From the NCBI GenBank assembly GCA_002179805.1, contig NAVB01000020.1, positions 1-23,522 on the forward strand: a DNA stretch of 23,522 nucleotides, read 5' to 3'. Position 1 is the stretch's first letter, and the number at the start of each line of letters is the position of its first letter. This DNA is from Acanthamoeba lenticulata (taxonomy: Eukaryota; Discosea; Longamoebia; Acanthamoebidae). The position numbers were made by a program, and so were the translations under genes. Positions 9,742 to 19,075 of this stretch are shown here, one piece after another. The notes under the pieces are model-generated. The model did no database searches, was not told the origin of the DNA, and worked only from the letters and a program-made list of their open reading frames with translations.

Positions 9742-10605
9742 ATGGAGCCAGGAGCTCAACCAACAACGGAAGCGGCGGTGGGCGTGGGGGACCTCATGGT
9801 GGAGCTCGTGGCCTTTATCTTCCAGTTTGTCGAGCGCCTCTCCCTCCCAGCCTGCCGCGCCGTGTGCCGCACGTGGGCCCACGCACTCCAACACCATCAT
9901 CGGCACGACGTCCTTCAGCCCATGAGCTGCCATTTTGCGGAGCAAGTGGCGCGCAAGGGCTGGCTGTCGACGTTGCAGTGGGCACGGGCCAACGGCTGCC
10001 CGTGGGACAAGTGGACCTGCAATGCCGCGGCCAGGGGCGGCCACCTGGCCGTGCTCCAGTGGCTGCGCGCCAACGGCTGCCCGTGGGACGATGGGGTGTG
10101 CGCTTCTGCGGCGATGGAGGACCATCTCCAAGTGCTCCTCTGGGCGCGCGCCAACGGCTGCCCGTGGGACGAGTCGACCTGGACCTGCACCCATGCGGCC
10201 TTTGGTGGCCAGCTGGCCATGCTCCAGTGGCTGCGCGCCAACGGCCATCCCTGGGATGAACAGACATGCGCCATGGCCGCCAGGGGCGGCCATCTGGCCG
10301 TGCTCCAGTGGCTGCGCGCCAACGGCTGCCCGTGGAACGAGTGGACCAGCGCCATGGCGGGCAGCAGAGGCCACCTGGCCGTGCTCCAGTGGGCCCGTGC
10401 CAACGGCTGCCCATGGGACGAGTCGACCTGTGCCTTGGCGGCGCGGCAAGGCAGCCTGAAGCTACTCCAATGGGCGCGTGCCAACGGCTGCCCGTGGGAC
10501 GAGTCGACCTGCTTTAATGCCGCCGAGTGGGGGCGTCACGAAGTGCTCCAGTGGGCCCGTGCCAACGGCTGCCCGTGTCCTGAACATGATCAAAAAGAAG
10601 ACTAG
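9742..10605 (+). CDS. F-box protein with ankyrin-type NGCPWD repeats
   Basis: Single exon, 287 residues, starting MEPGAQPTTE. Residues ~17-55 fit an F-box (ELVAFIFQFVERLSL followed by CRAVCRTWAHAL), so the product probably recruits targets to an SCF ubiquitin ligase. The rest consists of eight tandem ~27-residue units of the form AAxxGHLxVLQWxRANGCPWDE, the divergent ankyrin class frequent in Acanthamoeba, algae and giant viruses of amoebae. The repeats are also very similar at DNA level (core GCCAACGGCTGCCCGTGGGA), which suggests recent expansion or gene conversion. An ATG at 9714 lies in another frame and was not used. No intron is needed, unlike most neighbours. Confidence 0.85.
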   Translation: MEPGAQPTTEAAVGVGDLMVELVAFIFQFVERLSLPACRAVCRTWAHALQHHHRHDVLQPMSCHFAEQVARKGWLSTLQWARANGCPWDKWTCNAAARGGHLAVLQWLRANGCPWDDGVCASAAMEDHLQVLLWARANGCPWDESTWTCTHAAFGGQLAMLQWLRANGHPWDEQTCAMAARGGHLAVLQWLRANGCPWNEWTSAMAGSRGHLAVLQWARANGCPWDESTCALAARQGSLKLLQWARANGCPWDESTCFNAAEWGRHEVLQWARANGCPCPEHDQKED

Positions 10606-10692
10606 GGCATCCAACATGCTTCCATTTTTTATTTTGTTTGTTTGTTTGTTTTTTTTTGTTTTTTTAGTTTTAATTAAGTGTCATTTGTTTAA

Positions 10693-10706
10693 AATAAAAT
10701 TTTATT
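10693..10706. terminator. Palindromic bidirectional poly(A) signal between F-box and P450 genes
   Basis: AATAAAATTTTATT is a perfect 14-bp palindrome that puts AATAAA on both strands. It sits 88 bp after the F-box stop and 53 bp after the P450 stop on the other strand, as expected for a signal shared by two converging genes. The surrounding 150 bp are AT-rich and hold no gene. Confidence 0.55.
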
Positions 10707-10758
10707 GCATGCTATGGTTTTATAAAAGAAAAGAAAAGGAAAGGAAAAAAAGAATGCA

Positions 10759-12876
10759 CTACAAAGAAGGGGCAACGCGAGGGTGGACGGTGACGAGGAG
10801 GCCGTGGCGGGCCTTGAGCGTGGTGGCCATTTCCATTTCGACCGGGTGGTCCGGGACGAGCCGGAGTTCGTACTTTTGGAGGATGAGCCCCGCCACGGTC
10901 TTGATCTCCTTGCGCGCGAGGTCCTCCCCGATGCACGCGCGTGGCCCGAGCCCAAACGTGAAGTAGCCCTTCTTGGCGTCGATTGTCGTCGTCCACTCCT
11001 CGCGCTCGGGCTCAAACGCCTCTACACAAGGCCAGGGTGACGTCAGCGTGACACCAGCACGTTTTTTGGCGCCAAAACGGAGGATGACGTCAGCGTGACG
11101 CGTACCGGGGCGAGACCAGCCGTTGGCGGGCGACATGCCCGCGGTGTAGAGCGAGAGGGCCACGCGCGTGCCGCGGGGCAGCGTCACGCGCCCGCCGCGG
11201 CCGTCGTCGAGCGTCACCTCCTCGGTCAGCTCGCGCCCCAACGCCGGCGTCGCCGGCCGCATCCGGAGCGTCTCCGTGATCGCCTGAACACACGGTCAGG
11301 AAACGATGACACACGCGCGCGTGTGTCGTGTCGTGTCGTGTCGTGCCTTGTCGAGGTAGACGAGGTCGCGGAGCTGGTGGGGCGTGGGCGCGTCGCCGCC
11401 GAGCACGGCGTCGACTTCGGCCTGCGCGCGCGCCAGGGCCGCGGGCGTCCGCGCGAGGAAATAAAACAGCCACGTCATCGTCCCCGCGGTCGTGTCGTGT
11501 CCTGCGCACACGCACACACACGCGCGCGCGTGTCATTGTTTCGTTTCGCATCGCACACACGCGCGAGCGCGTACCTGCGAGCAAAAAGGTGATGAGCTGC
11601 ATGACGAGCTCGTGGTCGTCGACCCACTCGCGGCCCGGCTGGCCGGCCTCGCGCAGGAGGCACCCGAGGATGTCGTGCTCGTCGTCCCGCACGCCCGCCG
11701 CGCGCCGACGCGCGATCGTGTCCTGGATCGTGCGGCGCAGGAACTCGATCTGCCGCTCGTACTCGCGCACACCTGTGCGTACTCGTGTCAGGCCGCACGA
11801 GCGCGCGTGTGTCGTGTCGTGTCGTGTCGTGTCGTGCGTACCGCGTGTGCGGTAGAAGCGCCAGTAGGGAAAGGGGATGATGAAGCGCCAGATGAGGTGC
11901 CGCATGCAGTAGTTAAAGGCCCCGATGTACGGACTCGTCTCGTCCGTCTGCGTTCGAAAGTCAAACTTCATCGACAAGTCGCCTGCGCGTGTGTCGTGCG
12001 TCAATCAAGGGCGCGTGTGCGGCTACGCGCGCGTGTGTGCGGCGTTGGCGCACCGATGATGTCAAACGTGAGCTTCTGGAACTCGTCCTGGAGGTCGAGC
12101 GGCTCGCCCGACCGCGCGTGTCGCTCGAGCGTTTCCAGCAGGTGCCCCGCGCGTTCGATCACGTTGGCTGGCGTGTGTGTCGTGTCGAGTTACACCACCG
12201 CACACACGCGCACGTGTCGTGTCGTGTCGTGCGGCGTACGGAGGAGGTTGTTGATGTTGGACGCCCGGAAGGCCGGTCGGACGAGCTCGCGGCTTCGCTT
12301 GTGCCCTTCGCCGTTGGGCTGCAGCGCCAGTCCTACACGACACACAAACCGCACACACACGCGTGTGTCATGCACCGCACACGCGCACCGCACACACGCG
12401 CACAGACACGCACGCACGCACCGCCGGCAATGTCGTGCCAGAGGCGCGTGATCGTGGACTCGCGGTCAAACGCCGGGAAGCGGTCCTGGAAGGCGACGCG
12501 GATGTGGTCCACGCGCGAGAGGAGGACCCACGGCTCGGGCCCGAGCCAGTAGCACATGAGCGGGCCGTGGCGCGCGGCAAAGTCGAACTGGGAGAGGTGG
12601 AGCGCGTGCGGGAGGATGCTGAACGCGTTCCCGACCAGCGGCAGCGGCCACGGCCCCGGCAGCCCAACGCGCCATCGCATCTCCACCACGCGCCACGCCT
12701 GCACAAGTAATTGTTTCGTTATTTATTTATATGGAATAAACAAAAATGGCATTTAAAAAGAAAAATTAATCTTCTTTGATTTCAAGCCGGAAGGAGAGAA
12801 GGGCGCGAACCCAGCGCAAGAAGAGGAGAGCCACGAGAGCCACAACCACGAAGCCCAAGACCGACAGCAGCTGCAT
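10759..12876 (-). CDS. Cytochrome P450 monooxygenase
   Basis: ER-anchored haem-thiolate monooxygenase; substrate unknown. Nine exons (complement of 12811-12876, 12422-12698, 12240-12332, 12054-12167, 11842-11982, 11575-11772, 11347-11501, 11106-11283, 10759-11021) join in phase to 494 residues, normal for the family. Exon 1 encodes a 22-residue membrane anchor. Then come the Pro-rich hinge GLPGPWPLPLVGN, the I-helix AGHDTTAG (296-303), ETLR (352-355, the ExxR motif), PEAFEPER and the haem loop FGLGPRACIG with Cys437. The I-helix, ExxR and C-terminus resemble clan 4 (CYP4-like) enzymes, an inference only. Intron 7 is GC-AG. Most introns consist largely of CG, CA and GTGTC repeats. The first-exon donor (phase 0 after LFLRW) is less certain than the rest. 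Confidence 0.9.
11038..11099. repeat. 15-bp direct repeat with TGACGTCA core in P450 intron 8
   Basis: TGACGTCAGCGTGAC occurs at 11038-11052 and again at 11085-11099, inside or touching the last P450 intron (11022-11105). Each copy holds the palindrome TGACGTCA, the classic CRE/bZIP core. This could be an intronic regulatory site or just local duplication. Confidence 0.4.
11284..11346 (-). repeat. P450 intron 7: GC-AG intron made of GACAC pentamers and a CG run
   Basis: In sense the intron begins GCACGACACGACACG directly after the exon and then runs into an ACACGCGCGCG block. The donor dinucleotide is GC; the first GT lies beyond the repeat. Splicing here gives VYLDK then AITETLR, which fits the family. 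Confidence 0.75.
11773..11841 (-). repeat. P450 intron 5: GACAC pentamer tract next to the donor
   Basis: The sense strand reads GTACG, then five ACGAC-type units, then an ACACGCGCGC block. The composite is almost the same as that in introns 3 and 7 of this gene. Confidence 0.75.
12168..12239 (-). repeat. P450 intron 3: GACAC pentamer tract next to the donor
   Basis: After GTACGCC comes GCACGACACGACACG, then a CG/GT block and a second shorter GACAC tract near the acceptor. The two tracts are in opposite orientation to the GTGTG segments between them, so the intron can fold back on itself. Confidence 0.7.
12333..12421 (-). repeat. P450 intron 2: CA/CG simple sequence
   Basis: The intron is almost entirely GT/CA and CG dinucleotide-type sequence. 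It contains GTGCGTGCGTGCGTG at the donor and TGTGTCGTGTAG at the acceptor. Confidence 0.65.
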
Positions 12877-13085
12877 GCCTGTGCGTGTGCGCTGTGTTGT
12901 GTGCGGTGGTTGGCGAGCGAAGCAACCCGGGTCCCCTCGGCGTTCGCGTTTGGGTTCGCCGCTAAAACCGATGTCGTCACGCGCACAAAAATTTTGTAAT
13001 TTTTTTTTGTTGTTGTGATCATCATCGTGATGGACCGCTCCACGGCACACAAGAGGATACGATGGCAAGACGCATAGAAAAGACC

Positions 13086-13089
13086 AAAA
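13086..13089 (-). terminator. Pol III T4 terminator of the 5S gene
   Basis: The 5S sense strand reads TTTT five bases after the mature 3' end, the minimal RNA polymerase III stop signal. Confidence 0.7.
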
Positions 13090-13094
13090 GGTAG

Positions 13095-13213
13095 AGGATA
13101 CGACACGGTGGATTCCCGGGTGGTCGCCCACCCCAGTACTAACACCGCCTGGCGCAGCTTAACTTCGCTGTTCGGATGGGAAGCGGTGCTTTCTGCGCAG
13201 TATGGCCGTATCC
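13095..13213 (-). rRNA. 5S ribosomal RNA
   Basis: The 119-nt sense sequence starts GGATACGGCCATACTGCGC and ends CCGTGTCGTATCCT. Stem I pairs the two ends (GGATACGG with CCGTATCC-type sequence; one G-U replaces a G-C in CCGTGTCG). Conserved blocks include CATCCGAACAGCGAAGTTAAGC (split here around the A-box) and the loop-E region AGTACTGGGGTGGGCGACC. Length and sequence agree with the 5S of Acanthamoeba as I recall it. It is a lone copy between two protein genes and not part of a tandem array in this window. Confidence 0.95.
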
Positions 13214-13339
13214 GATGACAGTGGGTAGCCTACGCCATGGGATGGTGCGTATAGAGGTGATGAACATGCAGTGGACATTAATATTTATTTTATTTCAATT
13301 TTTATTTCATTTTTGCGGTTTTAGTTTTGCTCCACAAAC

Positions 13340-14186
13340 ATGCGACGAGCCAGCGTGCTTACGCTCCTCTTTCACGCTGCTGCCTGTGCGGCCTGCATCT
13401 ACTTCCTGTGGCGTGCTGAGGAGCTCTTTGGTTCGCCGCATGCCAACACTCTTGCCTTTGGAGGCCGGTACATCAATCATCTGCTCAGCAGTGCATCCAC
13501 TGTCACCACGCTTACTGCTTCTGTCGTTGGATGCATGCGTCAGGTACGCATTCTTGACGCAGCTGACGCACACGGCGCTGACAAGCTACTTCGTCTTCCT
13601 GGTGGGCTACGACGTGTACCATCTAAGCGCAGCCTCTACGCCGGCTACCACTACGAGCAAGAAGATCAAGAAGAATAATGCATCAAAGTCGCTCAAGCAC
13701 CGCCTGAACAGGCTCAACGACTACCTCTTCGTCGTGCTCTTTGTGTTCACCTCGCTCGTGGGGCTCATGTTCTGGGGCCTCTTCTTCTACGACCAAGAGC
13801 TCATCTTGCCTCGAAGCGTGCAGCACTACTACCCGCAAGACCTCAACCTCTTCCAGCACGGGGCCGTCATGGTCCTCATGTGGCTCGAGGCCCTCGTGTG
13901 CGCCCACAAGAACCGCGGCTTCCTCGTCGAGCTGCTGCTGGTGCTCGCCTTTGGGCTGCTCTACCTCGTGTGGACACTGGCGCTCGTCCAGCTCAACGGC
14001 CAGTGGCCCTACGCGTTCCAGAAGAGCATGGACCTGCGTGGCCACGTCATGTTCAACTTGTTTGGCGCCGTCGTGATCCTGCTCGCTTTCTTTTTAGCAC
14101 GCGGGGCAAGGCAACTCCTCAACAGCAGCAAGCAAAGCAGTGGCAACATGAACCAAAGGGCACCCAACAAGAAGAAGCAAAAGTGA
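13340..14186 (+). CDS. AIG1/ADTRP-family transmembrane hydrolase
   Basis: Two exons (13340-13467, 13544-14186) give 256 residues; human AIG1 and ADTRP are ~230-245. This family (Far-17a/AIG1) comprises multi-pass membrane threonine hydrolases acting on fatty-acid esters of hydroxy fatty acids. The splice restores FGGRYAFLTQLTH, which matches the family's FGG...FLT region with the catalytic Thr (here T48). The second catalytic residue is His148 in LNLFQHG. Other family features are the FFYDQELILPR segment after the third hydrophobic stretch and LNGQWPYAF near the end. There are five to six hydrophobic segments. The tail ends KKQK, a KKxx ER-retrieval signal. Without the 76-nt intron the two halves lie in different frames. 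Confidence 0.88.
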
Positions 14187-14250
14187 TTCTATAAACATGT
14201 TATCAGCCACAACATCGCCTGTGATTTGGTGCCGGCGCCAACCAGATGAC

Positions 14251-14270
14251 CGATTTTGCCCGATTTTGCC
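14251..14270. repeat. Tandem 10-mer CGATTTTGCC x2
   Basis: A perfect two-copy tandem repeat in the 175-bp gap between the AIG1-like gene and the tRNA gene. Nothing else recognisable is in that gap. Confidence 0.5.
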
Positions 14271-14361
14271 CATGGGAGCGTAGGAAGATCGGCCTGTGCT
14301 GACAGCCCACACAGACAACAATAATGATTGTACTATTTAAAATCCTTTACCTGTACAAGAA

Positions 14362-14432
14362 GCATCCGTGGTCCAGTGGCAAGATTTCCGCCTGCCACGC
14401 GGGAGACCCGGGTTCAATTCCCGGCGGATGCA
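14362..14432 (+). tRNA. tRNA-Gly (anticodon GCC)
   Basis: The 71-nt gene has a 7-bp acceptor stem, GCATCCG with CGGATGC, and discriminator A. The anticodon loop is CTGCCAC, giving GCC. The T-arm CCGGGTTCAATTCCCGG holds the B box, and TGGTCCAGTGG is the A box. No intron. CCA is not encoded. A T4 run at 14438-14441 is the Pol III terminator. Confidence 0.97.
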
Positions 14433-14584
14433 TACTCTTTTGACTATGTTTTCTTCCCGCTTGCAACGCGTGCGGGTGTGGCCGTTTGTGTGGCCGGTCA
14501 CGGCGCTTTCGTGCTTGAAGCCTTATTTATTTCAAAAAAGAGCTAAAAGGGCGCTGATGAGCAATCACCTCCGCAATCTCCTCC

Positions 14585-17500
14585 TCAGAGGACAGAGCTG
14601 GAGTGGCGAGCAGAGGCCTTGCTCATGCGCTCCATCTTCTTGATGTCGCCCTCCTGCGAGGAGAGGATGGACATGACCCGCTTGGTCTTCTCCTGCCGCT
14701 CCAGCGCCGCCGCGCGCTTCTGCTTGTCCCGCTCGGTCTGCAGGAAGGCCGTGTCCTTGCGCAGCTCGCGCATGGCGCCCTTGAGCTCCTTCTTGTACAT
14801 CCGATCGAACATCTTCTTCTCCGCCCTCTCGCGGTCCGGGTCGTTGTCCTTCCCCACCTTGAAGCTGCATTTTTAATTTGTTTTTATTTTTTGTTAGTCA
14901 ATTTTTTGATTTGTCACAAAAAGCAACAAGAATAAAAAAAATAAAATAAAACAAAAGCGAAAGCGAAAAAGAATAAAGAACGAAAGACGAAGGCGTACTT
15001 GTCCTTGTAGCGCGGGTTGAGCATGCGGATGGGGACGGGCTTGCGCTTCTGGCGGAGCGGCAGGCGCTGGTCGACCTTGCGCTTGATGCTGCCGCCCAGC
15101 TTGTCCCGCGTCTCCCGCAGCAACGCCACCAGGCCCGCCGGCATCTTGGTCGTCGAGGTCGTCCGGAGGAGCTTGGAGACGAGGGCGTGGGGCGTGGCAA
15201 AGAGCTCCGGGAAGGAGGGCATCTCGCCCGCCTGATAGCAATGGCTCGACAGCTGCGACACGAGCCGCACGGCCGTCCGCACGGCCTGCGCCTTGAACCC
15301 GTCGCTCTGGAAGCAGGCGTCGCGCGCCGGCCGGGCCAGAAGCTCCACCAGCTTCAACGGCGCCGCCGCTTTCTCGTCCTCGTCAGCATTGTCGACCGCG
15401 TTCTCGCCGTTGTCGACAACGGCCGCCGCCGTCTTGGCCTTCTTGGCGGGACGGCCGCCGGCGGCCGAGGCGGCGCCGAAGCGGAGCAAGGGCTCCGCGG
15501 CGGTCTCGCGCACAAACGACTGCGCGGCGCGGCGGAGCGTCGCAGCCGACGGCAGGTTGGAGACCAGCACGAGCGCCAGGAGGTCGTTGAGGAAGTACAG
15601 CGCCTCCGGCATGAACCGCCCCGTGCCCTGCAGGTACTGCATTCCCGGGGTGGGAGGACACAATTGCAACCAACCATTAATTTTTTGATTGTTTTTTGTT
15701 TTTAAAAATCCGAAAAAGGAAAGCGGATTGCATTGCAACAAAATAAAAATAAAAATAAAAAGGAGGTAAGTGATTGGAGGGCGCACGTGGAGGGAGAGCG
15801 CGGCGAGGAAGAGGCCGGCCACGACGTGGAGCGGACTCGTGAGCGGGCACTGCGCCAGCGCCTGTCCGATGAACAGTGCCGCTGGTGTCGTCACCGTGTG
15901 CTGGAAGTCTGTCACCCACATGACACACGCGCGCGCGTGAGCACGACACGACACGAGCGCACGACACGCGCGCGAGAGGAAAAGAGACGAGGAGGACGAG
16001 GCCGGCACCGGTGGTGGGGAAGATGACAGAGACGAGCTTGAGGAAGAGGAGGTCCTCGACGCCCGGCCACGGCCACGGCCCGCGGCGGCCGCTCACTGCC
16101 AGGTCCCCCACAACCACCATCGTCGTCAACATCATGAAGAAGAAGAAGAAGAAGAAGATTATGGTGATGATGAAGGTGAAGGGGAAAGGGGTACGTTGAA
16201 CGGTGGTGAGGCGGGTGTGGAGGTTGCGCTGCATGGCGATGAGCCGCTCGCGGGCGGCGCGGGCCGACGGGTCCGGCATGACCTGCGAGAGCTGGAAGAT
16301 GTGCTTCGTCAGCACGTCCAGGGCGGCGTGCGTGGCCAGCGGCTGTCGCTCCTCCTCTGCCGCTGTCGCTGTCGTCTTGGCCGTGGATGCAGCGACGTTC
16401 ACAAAGTGCTCGTAGAGCAGAGCCACCAGGCGCTGTCGACATCAAAATAAAACAAAACAAAATAAAAAGGATAGGAATGTCAGATATTTCGAGTCGACAA
16501 AAAACAAGAAAATGTAGAAGGTGAAGAGGAAGCAGAGGAAGAGGAAGGGGCAGACCTCCATCTTGGCTCGGTTGTCGGGGGAGAGGGAGAGGTCGTGGCA
16601 AACGCGCATGCGGTGGATGATGACGTCGAGCTGCATGCTGTCGCGGCCCTTGACCACCTGCAAAAAGGCCTTGTGGTCGTCGGGCATGGCAAAGGTGAAG
16701 GGCAGGTCCTCGATGTTCTGGCCGTAGACCGGCGGCGCGTCGTCCGACTCGTTCTTCTTCTTGCTGCCGCTGCTGCTGCCGCTCTTCCTGTTCTTCCTTC
16801 TTCCCTTCTTGCCATCTTCCTCGCCGTCCTCTTCACCATCCTCGTCGTCCAGCTGGGGCTCGAGGAAGTAGTCCTCGTCCTCTTGCGCGGCCTTTCGCTT
16901 CCGCCCGCGCGCCTCTGATGCCTCGTCCTCCTCGTCCTCACCACCACCATCTTCTTCTTCATCATCTTCATCCCCGTCTTCATTTTTCTCGTCGTCGTCG
17001 TCGTCCTCCAGCATCACGATCCCCGTGCCGTCATCGTCGTCTTCGGCCTCCTCCTCGTCTTCTTCTTCATCATCGCCCTTGACCTTTGCCGAGTCGTCTT
17101 CCTCTTCTCCGTCCTCATCATCATCATCGCCGTCCTCAACCCCATCATCATCTTCCTCTCCCTCCTCCTCTTCATCGTCCTCGCCATCATCCTCTTCCTC
17201 GTCTTCCTCGTCGTCTTCATCGTCGTCGCTTACGTCGCCCTGCATGCGGCGCAGCCTCTCGCGCTGTGGAGATGGAAATTGTCAGCAAAATATGTTCTAA
17301 AAATTAATAATTAAATAAATTTACAAGTGAAACAAATCCTTTTTGAAAAAAAATGAAGAACGAAAACGAAAACGAGAACAGAGACGAGGGGAGGGGGAGG
17401 GGAGCAGGAACCTCGAGGCGCTCGAGGCGCTCCTTCTCCTCCTTGGCGATCTCCTCGGGCGTCTTGAGCCTGTCGGTGGCTTTGCCGCGCGACTCAAAGG

Positions 17501-18907
17501 CCAGCTCGCGGAACAGCTTGTTGAAGTCGTCCTTTTGATACATACGGCCATTGGCGTCAGCAAGACCATGATGAAGAAGAAGGTTAAGGTGGAAGTTGTC
17601 ACCTTGTTGTCGTCGTCCAAGTCGTCAAAGGTCTGGGCGGCGGTGGAGGCGGCCTCGCGGCCCTTCTCGCCCTTGCGGGCGCGCTCGAGGCTCTGCATGA
17701 GGAGATCGACGGGGTCGTCGCGCGGCTTGTTCTTGCGCGTCATCCCGGCAAAGGCGCCCTGCTTGAGGAGGCTCCGCCAGGCGTCGTCGAGCTTGTCCGT
17801 CAACTCCTCCACCTCCATCTTCTCCTTCTGCCGCTCCGCCTGCATTTTTTACATTTGTCAGAAACATTTTTTAATATTAAAAAAAAGAAAAAAGAAGAAG
17901 ATGAAGAGGATGGCGGTGGTGCCTTGTGGGCCTTGCTCTTGGCGATGAGCTCTGCCATGACCTCGCGCTTGCTCTTCTTCCTGCCGTCGGCCTGCCGAGT
18001 AGAAAACGACACAGCTCTACATGTGAGCCAAACCGCCACTACACGCACCGCCACTACACGGCAAGGGTAAGAGGCTACAAACCGGGTCATGCGCGTCCGA
18101 GTCGCCACCACCGAAGTGGAGTGCATTGACGGTCTCAGCGTCGATGTGGCCTGTACGCGATCATTGTTTAATGGCATATGGCGATCATGAGCAACTACTG
18201 GTCTTTGAGGAAGACAACTGCATGTGCGTTGTTGTTGTGCATGAGAGAGAAGCGCATACCACTCATCTCGTCCTCCGACGAGTCATTGAAGTCGTCGCCA
18301 AAGTCGGTCATCTTGGAGAGGGAGGTGCCCAAGTGGGTCAGCTCCTCCTCTTCTAGGTTGAAGATGTCATTCTTCTTGAAGCGACCCTGTGGAAGTAGTC
18401 GTGGCGAGAGAGTCAGAGGAAGAACAACAACTGCTGCTGTGCAGGCGAGTGACGAGTGGAGAGAGTGTTTGGCACCTGTCTCTCCTTCTCGAAACGCTTC
18501 AAGGCCTTCTCCTCACGCGACAAGGTCTTGTCCTTCTCGCCAATTCGCAAATCAACGAATTTGCTGGTCTTGCCAAGGGCCTGGTACTCCTTCAGCAGCG
18601 TCTCCGTACGCTGCAAATCAAAAGATATTCATAATAAATCAAAATTAAATCAAATTCAAGCGAAGGAGTGGAAATTTATGAGATAAGATGAGAAAAATGG
18701 CTTCAAATCATTGAAAGAGCGTACCACTTGCGTGGCAACCTGGCGAGCTTGCCCTGTGGTCTTCTCGGTCTCTTTGAGATTCCGCCCGAGAACTGAGAAT
18801 TTGGGTCGCACGCTCTTCCGTTCAAACGGATTGACCTTGGGCTCCGCCTTTTTGGGCGCATCGGCCAACGGCCGCTTTTTGTTGCCTCCCTTCTTTGTCT
18901 TTCCCAT
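14585..18907 (-). CDS. NOP14: NOP14, small-subunit processome nucleolar protein
   Basis: Needed for 18S rRNA maturation and 40S assembly in the nucleolus. Thirteen exons (complement of 18725-18907, 18476-18610, 18260-18386, 18083-18150, 17923-17991, 17603-17839, 17412-17531, 16556-17263, 16195-16432, 16009-16095, 15787-15908, 14999-15636, 14585-14864) join in phase to 1003 residues; yeast and human are 810-860. Family landmarks appear in order: NPFERKSVRPKFSVLGR, RTETLLKEY, LHFGGG, SKREVMAELIAKSK, DRLKTPEEIAKEEKERLE, LLFLKLVSVIFPTTDFQHTV with TPAALF, RFMPEALYFLNDLLA, and the C-terminal KGAMRELRKD. The extra length lies mostly in exon 8, a long Asp/Glu tract, and an Ala-rich insert in exon 12. 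Intron 5 is GC-AG. Intron 10 holds a GTGTC/CG composite repeat. Confidence 0.95.
15922..15976 (-). repeat. GACAC/CG composite repeat in NOP14 intron 10
   Basis: The plus strand reads a CG run, then CACGACACGACACG, then more GACACGCGCGCG. The same building blocks as the P450 introns occur here, but inverted relative to the gene's sense strand. Confidence 0.65.
16900..17250 (-). repeat. GAT/GAA/GAC-rich low-complexity tract inside NOP14 exon 8
   Basis: About 350 bp encode an almost unbroken run of Asp and Glu with a few Gly, Ser and Lys. Acidic tracts are typical of SSU-processome proteins, but this one is long. The trinucleotide purity makes it a likely length-variable site. Confidence 0.7.
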
Positions 18908-19075
18908 CTCTCCTCCTCCTTTCTATTTCCGGCAGATGCTTTGCCGAGAGAGATGAAGCCCGAGATGACAACAAAAGAAGAATAAAAAAAGAAAACAAAA
19001 ATCCTCAATAATAAATGTCGACACTTGGTTTTTCTTTTCGTTTTTGTTGTATTTCTTCGCTACATGAAGAGACGA

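Noticed and set aside
10759..11262. Continuous frame through P450 intron 8 as a longer exon
   Set aside because: The frame does stay open, but it would insert 28 residues between SRP and EAFEPER. Removing the 84-nt GT-AG intron restores the family-typical spacing before the haem loop.
16480..17220. Met/Arg/Ser-rich open frames opposite or offset to the NOP14 acidic tract
   Set aside because: They are by-products of trinucleotide repeats read in other frames.
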